Source: Terasakiella pusilla DSM 6293 | GTDB taxonomy: Bacteria > Pseudomonadota > Alphaproteobacteria > Rhodospirillales > Terasakiellaceae | DNA: 64,000 nucleotides | NCBI RefSeq assembly: GCF_000688235.1 | Contig: NZ_JHYO01000003.1 | Span: forward strand, 145,305-209,304 | Reading direction: 5' to 3' | Part shown: one piece after another, positions 55,866 to 64,000 of the stretch | Numbering within the stretch: the stretch's first letter is position 1 | Layout: the number at the start of each line of letters is the position of its first letter | Notes under the pieces: generated by a model | What the model was told of the DNA's origin: nothing | What the model saw: only the letters and a program-made list of their open reading frames with translations | The model's database searches: none | Program-made: the position numbers and the translations under genes

Positions 55866-56774
55866 TTACTCCTGCACCGCGACTTTGGGGGTCTTCACCT
55901 GCGCAAGAATGGAGAAGAAGATCCCAACCGCGATGACAACAGCCCCCAACCATGTGGCAATGGGGTAGGTTTCCCCAATAAAGGTGGTTGCTGCGATCAA
56001 GCTGACGGCTGCTGCCACATATCCAATCTGCGATAACAGAACCGGCCCGCCTTTTTGTTGCAGTCTAAACAGGACGGGGAAGGTCATGCCCGCAAAGAGA
56101 AGCTGCATAAAGGTGACTTCGGGGATCGCGTATAAAGGTTCGATCGGGAGAGTGCCGACTTGAACCAGCAAGATAACGACGAAAATCAGGACACTGACGA
56201 TGTGCGAGCCAAGCGCTAGCATGTCTGGTGTCGCGCCTTTGGGCCAGTCAAGGGTGCGATAGATATTCCCGCTGCCAATACTGAGCGGCACGATCAATCC
56301 GGCTAAAATCCACATGAGGGCAGGTGCATCGGGTGCTGTGCCGCGGGTCAGGGCGACGACGACTGCGCCGACAAACCCCAGACAGACGCCAAAGACACCG
56401 ATACGACCGGGTGTTTTCATCTGAAACAGGATGGCAAAAAACAGAGTGAAAACGGGGGATAACGCGTACATTAACCCCATGTAGCCCGACCCCACATAGC
56501 CCATCAAACCAAAGATCAGCAGGTTGGGCAGTGCAAAGGAAATCACGCCGGAGACGGTTGCAAAACGGACCATATGCCAGGTCGGCTTTTGTAATTTACG
56601 TTGCACCAACAGGATGGGGAATAAAAACAGCACGCCCCCAAGGGAAACAAGCAGTGCCCACAGCAGGGGCGATACCTGATGATCGCTGGCAATTTTACCA
56701 AGGGGAAGGTTGAGCCCCAGCAGAAAGCCGGTGGTCAGCAGCAGGTTGATGGGGCTATCCAGCAGCTTATTCAT
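55866..56774 (-). CDS. EamA-type (DMT) transporter
   Basis: 302-residue membrane protein with ten predicted spans in two EamA repeats (about 10-140 and 150-295). Start at 56774 (MNKLLDSPINLLLTTGF) has AAGGAAG; the longer in-frame extension lies inside the nitroreductase gene. Its start overlaps the nitroreductase stop by eight bases, so the two are co-translated. DMT proteins export metabolites or amino acids; substrate unknown. Confidence 0.9.
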   Translation of the reverse strand: MNKLLDSPINLLLTTGFLLGLNLPLGKIASDHQVSPLLWALLVSLGGVLFLFPILLVQRKLQKPTWHMVRFATVSGVISFALPNLLIFGLMGYVGSGYMGLMYALSPVFTLFFAILFQMKTPGRIGVFGVCLGFVGAVVVALTRGTAPDAPALMWILAGLIVPLSIGSGNIYRTLDWPKGATPDMLALGSHIVSVLIFVVILLVQVGTLPIEPLYAIPEVTFMQLLFAGMTFPVLFRLQQKGGPVLLSQIGYVAAAVSLIAATTFIGETYPIATWLGAVVIAVGIFFSILAQVKTPKVAVQE

Positions 56775-57366
56775 GGCTGAAACTTCCTTCAAAGGCGATT
56801 TGGTCAAAGGCAAGGCGCGGGCTTGGTGTTTCGCGTTCTTGCAGGGCTTCAGGGAGTTTTTCCGGTGTGGTGCGCTTGCCGACAAGGATGGCGATTTCCA
56901 CCTTGAAACGTTCCGGTACGTTGAAACGTTCCTTTACTTTGTCGTGATATAGCCCAGCAACCGCATGGGCGCTATAGCCTAACAGATGGGCTTGCAGACC
57001 TAATTGCGCCCAGGCACTGCCCGCATCAAAGCTGTGATAGCCGGACGGGCGGGTATCGTCTGAATCGGGGACGTTGACCAATGTGTCCGAGAGCAGGAAG
57101 ATGGCTGCCGAAGCGTCTTTCCCCCAAGAGGCGTTAAACGGATCAAGCAGCGCGATGGTGGCGTCCCAGTTGGGGTCGGTGCGTTCCACATAAATAAATC
57201 GCCAGGGCTGGATGTTATAGGCTGACGGTGCCCAACGTGCGGCTTCGATCATGGACATGAGATCTTCCTTTGCCATGGGAGCGCCATCATAGGCACGGGT
57301 GGACCAACGGTTAAGGAAAAGGGGATCAATGGGATTGTCGGTTTTGCGGTTATTGGTCACTTGCAT
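56767..57366 (-). CDS. Nitroreductase family oxidoreductase
   Basis: 199 residues from the ATG at 57366 (AAAGGA site). FLNRWSTRAYDG and AARWAPSAYNIQPWRFIYVER hold the FMN-binding Arg/Ser and Asn positions, and ahead of the C-terminus comes VAILVGKRTTPEKLP. Reduces nitroaromatics or quinones with NAD(P)H. Divergent from a MarR regulator, with heptamer repeats between, and followed by an EamA transporter: a typical stress-response pairing. Confidence 0.92.
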   Translation of the reverse strand: MQVTNNRKTDNPIDPLFLNRWSTRAYDGAPMAKEDLMSMIEAARWAPSAYNIQPWRFIYVERTDPNWDATIALLDPFNASWGKDASAAIFLLSDTLVNVPDSDDTRPSGYHSFDAGSAWAQLGLQAHLLGYSAHAVAGLYHDKVKERFNVPERFKVEIAILVGKRTTPEKLPEALQERETPSPRLAFDQIAFEGSFSHE

Positions 57367-57411
57367 CGTCTTGTCCTTTACATCGGGGGGAAGGCAAAGT
57401 AGGTTGGGTGT

Positions 57412-57456
57412 GTAATTTGACGTAAGGTAATTTGATATCGAACTATTTGATGTAAA
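57412..57456. promoter_or_regulatory. Candidate MarR operator repeats
   Basis: The 110-base nitroreductase/marR gap holds three copies of ATTTGA(c/t)(g/a)T: at 57414-57422, 57430-57438 and 57445-57453, the middle one inside TTTGATATCGAA, an imperfect palindrome around GATATC. They overlap the expected promoter of marR. Assignment to MarR is by position only. Confidence 0.5.
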
Positions 57457-57476
57457 GCTATATAGACGGGGCAAAA

Positions 57477-57965
57477 ATGAGTCAAGCTAAAAACGCAAAA
57501 AATACCGACGAGATTGTGGCGCAATGGAAGATAGAGCGTCCGGATATTGATGCCAGCCCCATGGCTGTTTGCGGGGATATCTGGCGGGCATCTGACCGGA
57601 TCAAGCAGGCGGTTGCTGACAATGCCAAGAAATTTGATCTGGATTATCCGCAGTTTGACGTGATTATGACGTTGCGTCGTCAGGGCAAGGGGAAGACCCT
57701 TTCGCCGTCTTTATTGGCAAAAGAAATGATGTTGTCCACCTCGGCGATGACCAACCGTTTGGACCGTCTGGAAAAACGCGGCTTGATTGAACGGATCGTG
57801 GACCCCAATGACCGCCGGGGCCTGAGGATTGCGTTAACCGATGCCGGATTCGATCTGGTCGATACCCTTGTGGTGTCCCATGTGGAAACCGAGGAAAGAA
57901 TGATCGAAAACTTAACCCCTGAGGACCGTGCCGAGCTTAGACGCTTATTGGCAAAACTGTCTTAA
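57477..57965 (+). CDS. MarR family transcriptional regulator
   Basis: 162 residues. A winged helix (about 60-130; LSPSLLAKEMMLSTSAMTNR, RLEKRGLIERIVDPNDRRGL) is followed by a helical dimer region. Divergent from the nitroreductase-EamA operon, which it probably represses. The ligand is unknown. It converges with rpiR, ten bases between stops. Confidence 0.93.
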   Translation: MSQAKNAKNTDEIVAQWKIERPDIDASPMAVCGDIWRASDRIKQAVADNAKKFDLDYPQFDVIMTLRRQGKGKTLSPSLLAKEMMLSTSAMTNRLDRLEKRGLIERIVDPNDRRGLRIALTDAGFDLVDTLVVSHVETEERMIENLTPEDRAELRRLLAKLS

Positions 57966-57975
57966 ATCCATTGGT

Positions 57976-58914
57976 TTACATCTCAATATCAAGGGCATCG
58001 ATCAGGCGATCGCGATCTTTCAAGGCAGCTTTTGTTTGTTCCGGGTTAGCGCCCGCACAGCCGTTGATCAGACACTCTGCCGCCAGAATAAAGGTGGAGA
58101 GGGAATTGGACATGAAGCTGGTTTGATGGGGCACAAACAAGGCTGTTTTTGAATATTTAACCAGCGGGGAGCCGGGGCTGTCGGTGATGGCTACAACGGT
58201 TGCACCATTTTCGGCCGCAACTTTGGTGGTGGTGACAACCTGTTGAGAATAGGGCGCGCAACTGGCTGCGATCAGTACCCCTTCCGGCCCAAGGGCGGCA
58301 ACCCCTTCAGCAAGACCAAGGGCGTTACTGTCCAGCAAAGAGACATCCGACCGGATCATCCGCAGGCCATAGACCAAAAAGCTGGCAAGGGCGTGCAGTT
58401 GTCGAATGGCAAAAACGCTGATGCGCGGTGCGCTGGAGATAAGCTCCACCGCCAGATCAAAGGCTTTGGGGTCGAAATCATTTAAAAAACGATTCGTATT
58501 TGCCATGCTTTCGCGGCACAACTGTTCGGCTTTGCTGTGGTTGGACGCTTCGGTGGTGTCCAAGGCTGTGCGTGCCTGATTGGAATAAAACGCCGTGTTG
58601 GGCGAAACGGCGGAACTCAGCAAAACTTTGCGAAATTCCACAAAGTTTTCGTAACCCAAGGAGCGCGCCAATCGGGTGATGGTCGATGCGTTGACCCCAA
58701 TGTGGTTTGCAAGCGCCGTGATCGACAACATGGCGGGGTCACCTTTTAAATTCAGAATTTGTTCCAAGGCATCATACGCCTTGCTTCCGAGATTTATATC
58801 AGATTGACCCCGCGTGATTCGAACCATCAAAGCTCGCAAGTCAGCTATTGTCTCAGCCGGTTTTTCCGTTTTGGCTGTGACGGGTATAGACAGGGGTTGT
58901 GCTTTGTTGGTCAT
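57976..58914 (-). CDS. RpiR family regulator (HTH + SIS domain)
   Basis: 312 residues: N-terminal HTH (about 20-115; SITALANHIGVNASTITRLAR, LGYENFVEFRK) and C-terminal SIS domain (about 130-280; ISVFAIRQLHALASFLVYG, VVAITDSPGSPLVKY). It usually senses phosphosugars, but the SIS domain can bind other ligands. It overlaps the C45 gene by 62 bases if the first ATG is used; a second in-frame ATG at 58827 (MVRITRGQ) would avoid this. It is the last gene of the amino-acid-type ABC importer / C45 operon and may regulate it. Confidence 0.9.
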   Translation of the reverse strand: MTNKAQPLSIPVTAKTEKPAETIADLRALMVRITRGQSDINLGSKAYDALEQILNLKGDPAMLSITALANHIGVNASTITRLARSLGYENFVEFRKVLLSSAVSPNTAFYSNQARTALDTTEASNHSKAEQLCRESMANTNRFLNDFDPKAFDLAVELISSAPRISVFAIRQLHALASFLVYGLRMIRSDVSLLDSNALGLAEGVAALGPEGVLIAASCAPYSQQVVTTTKVAAENGATVVAITDSPGSPLVKYSKTALFVPHQTSFMSNSLSTFILAAECLINGCAGANPEQTKAALKDRDRLIDALDIEM

Positions 58915-59884
58915 AGATCATCCAATCGATTCCATCCGGGCCCAACGTAAAGATCACACTCGCCAGCGTGTTTTCGTTATCCGGATCATCTGGGGTATCG
59001 CGATAGATTGGCAAGCCGGTGGCGTGTTTATCCTGCAAGATGGACAAAGCCTCAAAGCACCCGTTTGCAAGCAAGGCGTCCCCTCTGGTTTGCCGATCGC
59101 CAGAAGAGTCTGTTATCCGCTGGGCAATGTCAAGGTGCAAGGCATGGTTGGCATGGAGACCCGGCGTTTGCAGGTCATGGCAATGATACTGCCCCGCCCC
59201 AAATTCAACGGATTTGAAAGCCCCTGTTATTTGATCCAGCAGACTGAAATGAAAGCCTGCGCTGTTGCAATTGTTTTGGATCAGATCAAGCACATCTTGC
59301 AAGGTGCTTTGTTGCAGGACGGCCCGTGAAATCACCATGCGCGGCAGGTCAGCTTCGACGCCCAGAAGACGCAGATTGTTGACGGTCATTGCCAGCCTGT
59401 TTTGCGTCAGGGCAAAGGTATGTCCGGGGATGGAACCGGGATAGCAAAACGCCCAGAACTCGTTTTGTCCCACGGGCGCGACCTCGGCAATAAAGCAGCT
59501 TTCCTTTAAGAAGGGGTAGCCGTCTTCGTTATGACCAAGGACGGGAGTGTCACCGGGTACTTGCACGCTGGTACAGCCGTCTGGTGCGAGAGCAAAGAGA
59601 TCGCCACGACAGTTCCACGCAAAGACATCATTGATCGGCAGGTCCAGGCCCGCGGCTAACCCCTCCAGTTCCGCCCAGATGGTGGGAAACTGGTCTTGGG
59701 TGTTTTTGGTCAGGCGTTCAACGTGTTTCTGGTGACGTTTATCCGTTATAAACGCCCAGTCGGAGGAGGGGACGAGTAAGGTATGAACAGCGTCTTTGCC
59801 TTTTTTGCCAAGGGCTTGTCCCACTTCAAAGGGTGTGCCTTGGATTGACAGCCAGTCAATCCGGCCTTCTTTTTTATTCAACAT
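58853..59884 (-). CDS. Peptidase C45-like acyltransferase (penicillin acyltransferase fold)
   Basis: 343 residues of the Ntn-hydrolase C45 family (acyl-CoA:6-aminopenicillanate acyltransferase). Autoprocessing site and nucleophile are Cys104 in APDGCTSVQVP, the same position as Cys103 in the fungal enzyme; GHNEDGYPF follows. Cleaves or transfers N-acyl groups on small amides or amino acids. No signal peptide, so it is cytoplasmic. It overlaps the ATPase gene by 11 bases and rpiR by 62, which points to a joint job: an acylated amino acid or amide may be imported and deacylated. Confidence 0.88.
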   Translation of the reverse strand: MLNKKEGRIDWLSIQGTPFEVGQALGKKGKDAVHTLLVPSSDWAFITDKRHQKHVERLTKNTQDQFPTIWAELEGLAAGLDLPINDVFAWNCRGDLFALAPDGCTSVQVPGDTPVLGHNEDGYPFLKESCFIAEVAPVGQNEFWAFCYPGSIPGHTFALTQNRLAMTVNNLRLLGVEADLPRMVISRAVLQQSTLQDVLDLIQNNCNSAGFHFSLLDQITGAFKSVEFGAGQYHCHDLQTPGLHANHALHLDIAQRITDSSGDRQTRGDALLANGCFEALSILQDKHATGLPIYRDTPDDPDNENTLASVIFTLGPDGIDWMIYDQQSTTPVYTRHSQNGKTG

Positions 59885-60602
59885 GCTGCAAAAAGTCCTT
59901 CAAACGTTCATTCGGTGGGTTGTCGATGACCTCGCGCGGGTGTCCATCAACCGTGATTTTACCGTGTTCCATAAAGATCAGGCGGGTGCCGACCTGTTTG
60001 GCAAAATTCATTTCGTGGGTGACAACCACCATGGTCATGCCTTCGGTTGCGAGCTGGCGCATAACGTTCAGCACTTCCTGCTTTAATTCAGGGTCAAGGG
60101 CGGAGGTGGGTTCGTCAAACAGCATGACCTTGGGTTTGATGGCAAGCGAACGTGCAATGGCGACCCGTTGTTGTTGACCGCCGGACAGTTCGGACGGGAG
60201 ATGGTTTTCCTTATCTGCCAGACCGACTTTTGCCAGCAGTTCGCGTGCGGTCTCTTCCGCCTCTGCCTTGGGGGCACCACGGACTTTGCGCGGGCCGAAA
60301 GCGACGTTTTGTAAGGCTGTCAGTTGCGGAAACAGGTTGAACTGTTGAAACACCATGCCCGCTTCTTGTCGGATCATGCGCAGGTCTTTGGCCGGACCAA
60401 GCACGCTGAGATCATCTACAATCAGATCGCCGCCGGTGATTTCTTCCAGACCGTTGATACAGCGCAGCAGGGTGGATTTACCGGACCCAGACGGGCCGAT
60501 CAGCACGACGACTTCGCCGGTGTTGATGGTCAGGTCAACGCCATCCAGTACCTTGAGGGGACCGAAGGATTTGGACGTATTTTTAAATTCGATGATCTTC
60601 AT
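59874..60602 (-). CDS. Polar amino-acid ABC transporter ATPase (GlnQ/HisP-like)
   Basis: 242 residues from the ATG at 60602. Walker [15 protein letters not shown], signature [14 protein letters not shown], Walker [17 protein letters not shown]-loop [10 protein letters not shown]. Overlaps the permease by four bases (ATGA) and the C45 gene by eleven. Works with the permease and binding protein upstream. Confidence 0.95.
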   Translation of the reverse strand: MKIIEFKNTSKSFGPLKVLDGVDLTINTGEVVVLIGPSGSGKSTLLRCINGLEEITGGDLIVDDLSVLGPAKDLRMIRQEAGMVFQQFNLFPQLTALQNVAFGPRKVRGAPKAEAEETARELLAKVGLADKENHLPSELSGGQQQRVAIARSLAIKPKVMLFDEPTSALDPELKQEVLNVMRQLATEGMTMVVVTHEMNFAKQVGTRLIFMEHGKITVDGHPREVIDNPPNERLKDFLQHVE

Positions 60603-61255
60603 AGTAATCTCATGCGTTTTTCGGTGAAGCGCAGAATAAAGGTCAGCACGCCTGTCAGGATCAGATAGATCACGGCAACGGCAGTCCAAATTTCAACGGC
60701 ACGGAAGTTGGAGGCCATAATTTCCTGTCCGGTACGGGTCAATTCACCCACGCCGATGACGATAAACAGGGAGGTATCTTTCAGGCTGACGATAAACTGG
60801 TTGCCAAGCGGCGGGATCATGCGCCGAAAGGCCAGTGGGCCGACGATATAGATCAGGACTTTCCAGTGGGGCAGGCCCATGGCGAGTCCGGCTTCGGTTA
60901 GACCTTTGTTAATGGACAAAAGCGCGCCGCGCACAATCTCGGCAATATAGGCACCGGCGTTGATCACGATGGCAAGGATGGCAGCGTTCAGAGGGTCGAC
61001 GCGAATATTGGCAAGGATCGGCAGGGCGAAATATAAAAACATTACCTGCACGACAATGGGGGTGCCGCGCACAACTTCGATATAAATAAAGGCAATGGCA
61101 TTGAGGATTTTACCGCCATAGGCGCGCATGACACCAGCAACGGCACCGACAATCAGACCACCGATAAGCCCGGCAAGCGTAATATAAATTGTCGATTTGG
61201 TACCTTCGATAAGATCGGGAAGGAATTTGATAATGACGGACCAATCGGTTTCCAT
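60599..61255 (-). CDS. Polar amino-acid ABC transporter permease (HisM/GlnP-like)
   Basis: 218-residue membrane permease with five spans; [20 protein letters not shown] at the start and the EAA-like loop [20 protein letters not shown] are typical. Only one permease gene, so it is likely a homodimer. Follows the binding-protein gene after a terminator-like hairpin that may reduce its expression relative to the binding protein. Confidence 0.94.
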   Translation of the reverse strand: METDWSVIIKFLPDLIEGTKSTIYITLAGLIGGLIVGAVAGVMRAYGGKILNAIAFIYIEVVRGTPIVVQVMFLYFALPILANIRVDPLNAAILAIVINAGAYIAEIVRGALLSINKGLTEAGLAMGLPHWKVLIYIVGPLAFRRMIPPLGNQFIVSLKDTSLFIVIGVGELTRTGQEIMASNFRAVEIWTAVAVIYLILTGVLTFILRFTEKRMRLL

Positions 61256-61281
61256 AAACTTATCCAGTAAGAGAAAAATCG

Positions 61282-61311
61282 AAAAAAAGGCCGGACAAAT
61301 ATGCCCGGCCT
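61282..61311 (-). terminator. Attenuating hairpin between binding protein and permease genes
   Basis: On the minus strand GGCCGGGCATATTTGTCCGGCC, then a long run of U, lies between the binding-protein and permease genes. It likely lets the binding protein be made in excess, as is common for ABC importers. Confidence 0.8.
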
Positions 61312-61327
61312 GTTGAGGCAGGGGAGA

Positions 61328-62065
61328 TTATTTAGAAGGCGTGGTGCCGAACCATTTTTTGTAGATCGCATCGTAGCGACCATCTTTTTTCATGTTCGCA
61401 AGGGCCGTGTTGACCGGTGCAACCCACTTGCTGCCTTTGGGGAAGCCAATACCGTATTCATGCGCCATCTGCTGCTTGCCAACCGCTTTCACCTGACCAT
61501 TGCCAGCCGTTGCGATGTAATATTGCACGTTGGGTGTGTCATGCATCGCGGCATCCACACGACCGGAGCGCAGTTCCAGATAAGCATTGTCGATGTTGGG
61601 GAATTTGCGCAGTTCGGTTTCTTTTAGGTTTTCTTCCGCAAAATCTGAGGTGGAAGTGCCTGTTTTAACAGCCATCGATTTGCCCTTAAGGTCTTCCAGA
61701 CCCTTGATATCGCTGTCTGCGGCAACCATCAGCAACAGACCGCTGTTATAATAGCCGTCGGAAAAATCGATGACTTCCTGACGGGACGGCTTGATGGTGA
61801 TCCCGGCGAGGGCGGCATCGACTTGGTTGGTCTGAAGGGCGGGGATAATACCTGCAAAATCCATCGGTTGCAGTTTGTAGGAAACGTTCAGTTCCTTTGC
61901 AATGGCGTCCCACATGTCGATGTCGAACCCGGTATATTTGCCGTCTTTCTTAAATTCAAACGGGACGAAAGCGGTGTCTGTGGCGACGATCAGCTCTTCA
62001 GCTTGGGCTGTATGGGTGCAGAGGGCAAATACAGCTGCGGCTGCAAATTTAAAGAATTTTTTCAT
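61328..62065 (-). CDS. Polar amino-acid ABC transporter binding protein
   Basis: 245 residues from the ATG at 62065 (GGAGG site). Signal peptide of about 22 residues (ends AQA). The mature protein opens [16 protein letters not shown], with [16 protein letters not shown] and [17 protein letters not shown] characteristic of SBP family 3 for polar amino acids (glutamine/histidine/arginine-like). First gene of the operon with permease, ATPase, C45 and RpiR. TGCAAA palindromes lie in its promoter. Confidence 0.94.
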   Translation of the reverse strand: MKKFFKFAAAAVFALCTHTAQAEELIVATDTAFVPFEFKKDGKYTGFDIDMWDAIAKELNVSYKLQPMDFAGIIPALQTNQVDAALAGITIKPSRQEVIDFSDGYYNSGLLLMVAADSDIKGLEDLKGKSMAVKTGTSTSDFAEENLKETELRKFPNIDNAYLELRSGRVDAAMHDTPNVQYYIATAGNGQVKAVGKQQMAHEYGIGFPKGSKWVAPVNTALANMKKDGRYDAIYKKWFGTTPSK

Positions 62066-62091
62066 CAAGGCCTCCAGGGTAAGCAATAAGG

Positions 62092-62172
62092 TTTGCAAAA
62101 ATTTGTTCGTTGACTTTTCATCATGCAAAAATATTTGCACAGTTTAGTGATATTTACAATTATTTTTGCAAA
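62092..62172. promoter_or_regulatory. Candidate RpiR operators (TGCAAA palindromes)
   Basis: Two perfect TTTGCAAA palindromes (62092-62099 and 62165-62172) flank TGCAAAAATATTTGCA (62124-62139), all within 110 bases upstream of the binding-protein ATG. The arms (TGCAAA/TTTGCA) are the same, so one protein could bind them all. RpiR, encoded at the end of the operon, is the natural candidate, but this is by position only. Confidence 0.55.
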
Positions 62173-62233
62173 TTTGTCACAGTGGATTGTTTTTAATGAA
62201 TTTTTATTGATGCTGAAGGGTAGGCTGAGGCCT

Positions 62234-62275
62234 GAAAAAGGGCGTGAATGGTTGCCAAACACGCCCCTTTTTTTA
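62234..62275. terminator. Terminator downstream of the hypothetical gene
   Basis: AAAAAGGGCGTG pairs with CACGCCCCTTTTT around a thirteen-base loop, flanked by runs of A and T. It ends the minus-strand hypothetical gene and also insulates the binding-protein promoter. Confidence 0.85.
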
Positions 62276-62288
62276 CGATATGCAGGTG

Positions 62289-62786
62289 TTATCCGCGCAC
62301 GATTCGTGTCCAGACCAACGTTTGCCAAGCGCTTGATCCATAGGCATCGATCAGGTCATGACCGACCGCTTTCCAATAGGGCGCACATTGTTCGGACAGG
62401 TTGATGGCTTTGATGAAATTTTCCGCGACGACCATATACTGCTTTTGGTAGGGCAGAAGATACATGTCGGGGTTTTGGCTCAGGTAGTCGCGGGCTTCGC
62501 TATAATGCGCAAACCAGTTGTTGAGAAATCCACTACAGCTTGGGGAATGCCAGAAACTCCCCTGATCCTCATCGCGACCCGCTTCCCCGCCAAGCACGGT
62601 TTTAGCATGACGCCAATCTGTAAAGCCTTGTTGTTTGGCGATGACATTGAGGCAGGTCTTGCGTTGCAGGCCGTCTGGGGTCATGCGATATTTAGCAAGC
62701 AGCGCGCAAGCGGCATCCTCGCCCTCTAAGGCTTTGTTCTGCAATTTCTTTGCGCGGATTTTCAGTTCTTCGATTGATCTGTTCAT
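62289..62786 (-). CDS. Hypothetical protein (165 aa) with QGFTDW motif
   Basis: 165 residues from the ATG at 62786, which has TAGGAG upstream. The motif LNVIAKQQGFTDWRHAKTVL resembles a small helical segment found in several uncharacterised proteobacterial proteins; the rest (YLLPYQKQYMVVAENFIKAI) is helical. No signal or membrane segment. A GTG 30 bases upstream is in frame but less likely. Function unknown. Confidence 0.7.
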   Translation of the reverse strand: MNRSIEELKIRAKKLQNKALEGEDAACALLAKYRMTPDGLQRKTCLNVIAKQQGFTDWRHAKTVLGGEAGRDEDQGSFWHSPSCSGFLNNWFAHYSEARDYLSQNPDMYLLPYQKQYMVVAENFIKAINLSEQCAPYWKAVGHDLIDAYGSSAWQTLVWTRIVRG

Positions 62787-63033
62787 GATCAAAAATACTC
62801 CTAAGACAATCGACACACCCGCTTGGTCAACTTAAAAGCAAATTTGATATGAATCTCTTCTTATAAGATCAGATTAAGGGTGACACCGTCTTTTGCGGGA
62901 AGGCAGCCCTCACTGCCTGCCTTTAGCCCTACCATTGCTGTTTACAGAATGCAAGATGGTAATTTGGTTTGGCAAAATCCGATTTTGTCTTACAGTCAGG
63001 GGCTGAAATTAAAAAAATGATAGAAGGTGCTCT
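62787..63033. other. Gap of 247 bases without a gene
   Basis: It holds the promoters of the hypothetical gene (leftward) and the DJ-1 gene (rightward). I see no named element; the middle has a GC-rich inverted stretch (GGCAGCCCTCACTGCC) around 62902 that could form a small hairpin. Confidence 0.3.
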
Positions 63034-63621
63034 ATGAAAGTCGCAATTATCACATTGCAGGAATTTAACGAGCTGGACAGCTTCATCGCGTCTGCTCTGT
63101 TAAACCGTGTCCGTGTGGAAGGCTGGCAGGTCCAGTTGTGTTGTCCCGACCCGCAGGTTACGTCCATGAATGGGGTTAAGATCGAAGCCCAGCAACCGAT
63201 TGAATATGCCAATGAGGCAGATATCGTTCTGTTTGGCAGTGGTATGAAGACCGCAGACTATGCCGCGGATGAGGCCTTTTTGGCGCGACTGAACCTTGAT
63301 CCGGCACGCCAGATTATCGGGTCACAATGTTCAGGCGCGTTGTTTTTGCACAAACTTGGTTTGCTGAAAACCACCTTGTCCACAGATACGATGACCGCGC
63401 CGAAACTGGCGGCAAAAGGGGCAGAGATTAGTGACAAAGCCTTGTATGTTGAAGGCAATGTGGCGTCTGCGGGGGGGTGTCTGTCTTCCTACTATCTGGC
63501 GGCATGGGCCATTACCAAAGCAGTGGGTTGGGAGGCGGCGGCCGATATCGTCCATTACATCGCCCCGATCGGGGAAAAGGACCATTATGTTGCGCTGACA
63601 AAACAGGCGCTGGAGCTTTAG
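63034..63621 (+). CDS. DJ-1/PfpI family protein
   Basis: 195 residues; class I glutamine amidotransferase-like fold. The nucleophile elbow holds Cys99 in GSQCSGALFLH, and the first strand is MKVAIITLQEFNELDSF. A late AGGGCAG-poor start region has AGAAGG at a normal distance. Members are often stress-linked chaperone/hydrolase-like proteins or the substrate domain of regulators, but there is no HTH here. Function not known in detail. Confidence 0.9.
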   Translation: MKVAIITLQEFNELDSFIASALLNRVRVEGWQVQLCCPDPQVTSMNGVKIEAQQPIEYANEADIVLFGSGMKTADYAADEAFLARLNLDPARQIIGSQCSGALFLHKLGLLKTTLSTDTMTAPKLAAKGAEISDKALYVEGNVASAGGCLSSYYLAAWAITKAVGWEAAADIVHYIAPIGEKDHYVALTKQALEL

Positions 63622-63634
63622 ATCGTAAAAAAAC

Positions 63635-63660
63635 AGGCCCACCGTTGAAAGGCGGGCCTC
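63635..63660 (-). terminator. Leftward terminator hairpin
   Basis: AGGCCC and GGGCCT arms around a loop; the T-run lies on the minus strand (the A-run at 63626-63633), so it would stop transcripts coming from the right, such as the transposase gene. Confidence 0.7.
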
Positions 63661-63669
63661 AGATCTCTG

Positions 63670-63706
63670 ACAAACCCCGTCAATTTTGGCGGGGTTTGTT
63701 ATTTTC
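63670..63706 (+). terminator. Terminator after the DJ-1 gene
   Basis: ACAAACCCCG and CGGGGTTTGT pair around a ten-base loop, then a T-rich tract. It is the second of two hairpins between the DJ-1 gene and the insertion element. Confidence 0.8.
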
Positions 63707-63770
63707 TATAAGGTTGTGTTTTTTGTTCTGTTGGACATTTCTTTAAGCAGGTTGCTCCACTGCTTCATTT

Positions 63771-64000
63771 TCAGGCATATGTGGGCGTTCCAGTGGGTAA
63801 ATATCGCCATAAAAACCTGAGACGGGCTAAGATGAGGGCGATTTTCTTGATGTTTTGGGCGGTGGCTGCCATCAAGCATTGCTCTTTCACTTTAGTCAGG
63901 CCTCTCAGACGGGCATAGCGGTGCCCATGTAGTTGTTTGGCATCAGCAAAACTGCGTTCCACAGTTTCCTTGCGCCGTTTGTAAATCGCTTTTCCCCAAG
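63771..64000 (-). mobile_element. IS1182-family transposase, C-terminal end (cut by window)
   Basis: The minus-strand frame continues from the right edge to a stop at 63771 and reads [20 protein letters not shown] and [19 protein letters not shown], then [10 protein letters not shown], the conserved C-terminal region of IS1182 DDE transposases. A GTG at 63962 is not the gene start; the frame is open to the edge. The insertion end must lie between the DJ-1 terminators and 63771 (about 63.70-63.77 kb), but I cannot place its terminal repeat. Confidence 0.85.

Overview
The window looks like chromosome of a marine-type alphaproteobacterium of roughly balanced base composition, probably Rhodospirillales-like (a Terasakiella, Thalassospira or Kiloniella type genome is a guess). 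The best pointers are a hemC / hemD-Mic60 / hemY block with a mitofilin-like protein, an SdhAF4 (DUF1674) protein, an NnrU protein and a HemY-type TPR membrane protein. Nearly all the sequence is tightly packed core or semi-core genes. I see no prophage, CRISPR array or integrated island. The only mobile DNA is the 3' end of an IS1182-type transposase gene at the right edge.

Layout. 1-5.9 kb: a carbamoyltransferase cut by the left edge, then gpsA, a YciI protein, an EVE protein and a Rieske protein, mostly with touching ends, then acs. 6-11 kb: a hybrid histidine kinase, purH, an orphan solute-binding protein with a twin-arginine-like signal, and a YbjQ protein. 11.3-16.9 kb: rsmB and htpX (minus), sdhAF4, a nuclease, a TPR protein, and tsaD (minus). 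17-26.9 kb: hemC, a hemD-Mic60 fusion, hemY, a tRNA-dihydrouridine synthase and a complete BMP-type ABC importer. 27-31 kb: a DUF2946-like / PepSY pair, an RHH-like plus J-domain protein, a 2-hydroxyacid dehydrogenase. 31-37 kb: a Bax-inhibitor-1 protein and the ybbP-ybbA / tesA divergon with an aldo/keto reductase. 37-42 kb: hupE and nikR facing each other across a NikR-type palindrome, two unknown proteins, nnrU, gpt, a lipoprotein and tRNA-Arg(ACG). 42-47.6 kb: a double-HD (HD-GYP) protein, a cyclic-nucleotide-binding TPR protein, a TPR-glycosyltransferase and a second orphan solute-binding protein.

47.6-55.8 kb is a metal-homeostasis block. znuA faces znuC-znuB-zur, and a cobW-DUF1007-NicO operon lies further right. 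Three near-identical 15-bp palindromes (two between znuA and znuC, one before cobW) mark it as a Zur regulon, and five of its proteins carry His-rich stretches. Embedded in it is a divergent pair, an OxyR-like LysR regulator lacking the peroxidatic cysteine and nhaA, with an OxyR-type operator between them.

55.8-63.6 kb: an EamA permease and a nitroreductase facing a MarR regulator across repeated heptamers. Next comes a minus-strand operon for an amino-acid-type ABC importer, a C45 (penicillin-acyltransferase-like) enzyme and an RpiR regulator, with TGCAAA palindromes in its promoter. Then come an unknown protein and a DJ-1/PfpI protein.

The most promising leads are the HemD-Mic60 fusion, the cysteine-less OxyR/nhaA unit, the C45-RpiR-ABC operon, and two distant paralogues that join a TolB/FlgO-like 'LLLWG' domain to TPR repeats. 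None amounts to a proven new system from sequence reading alone.
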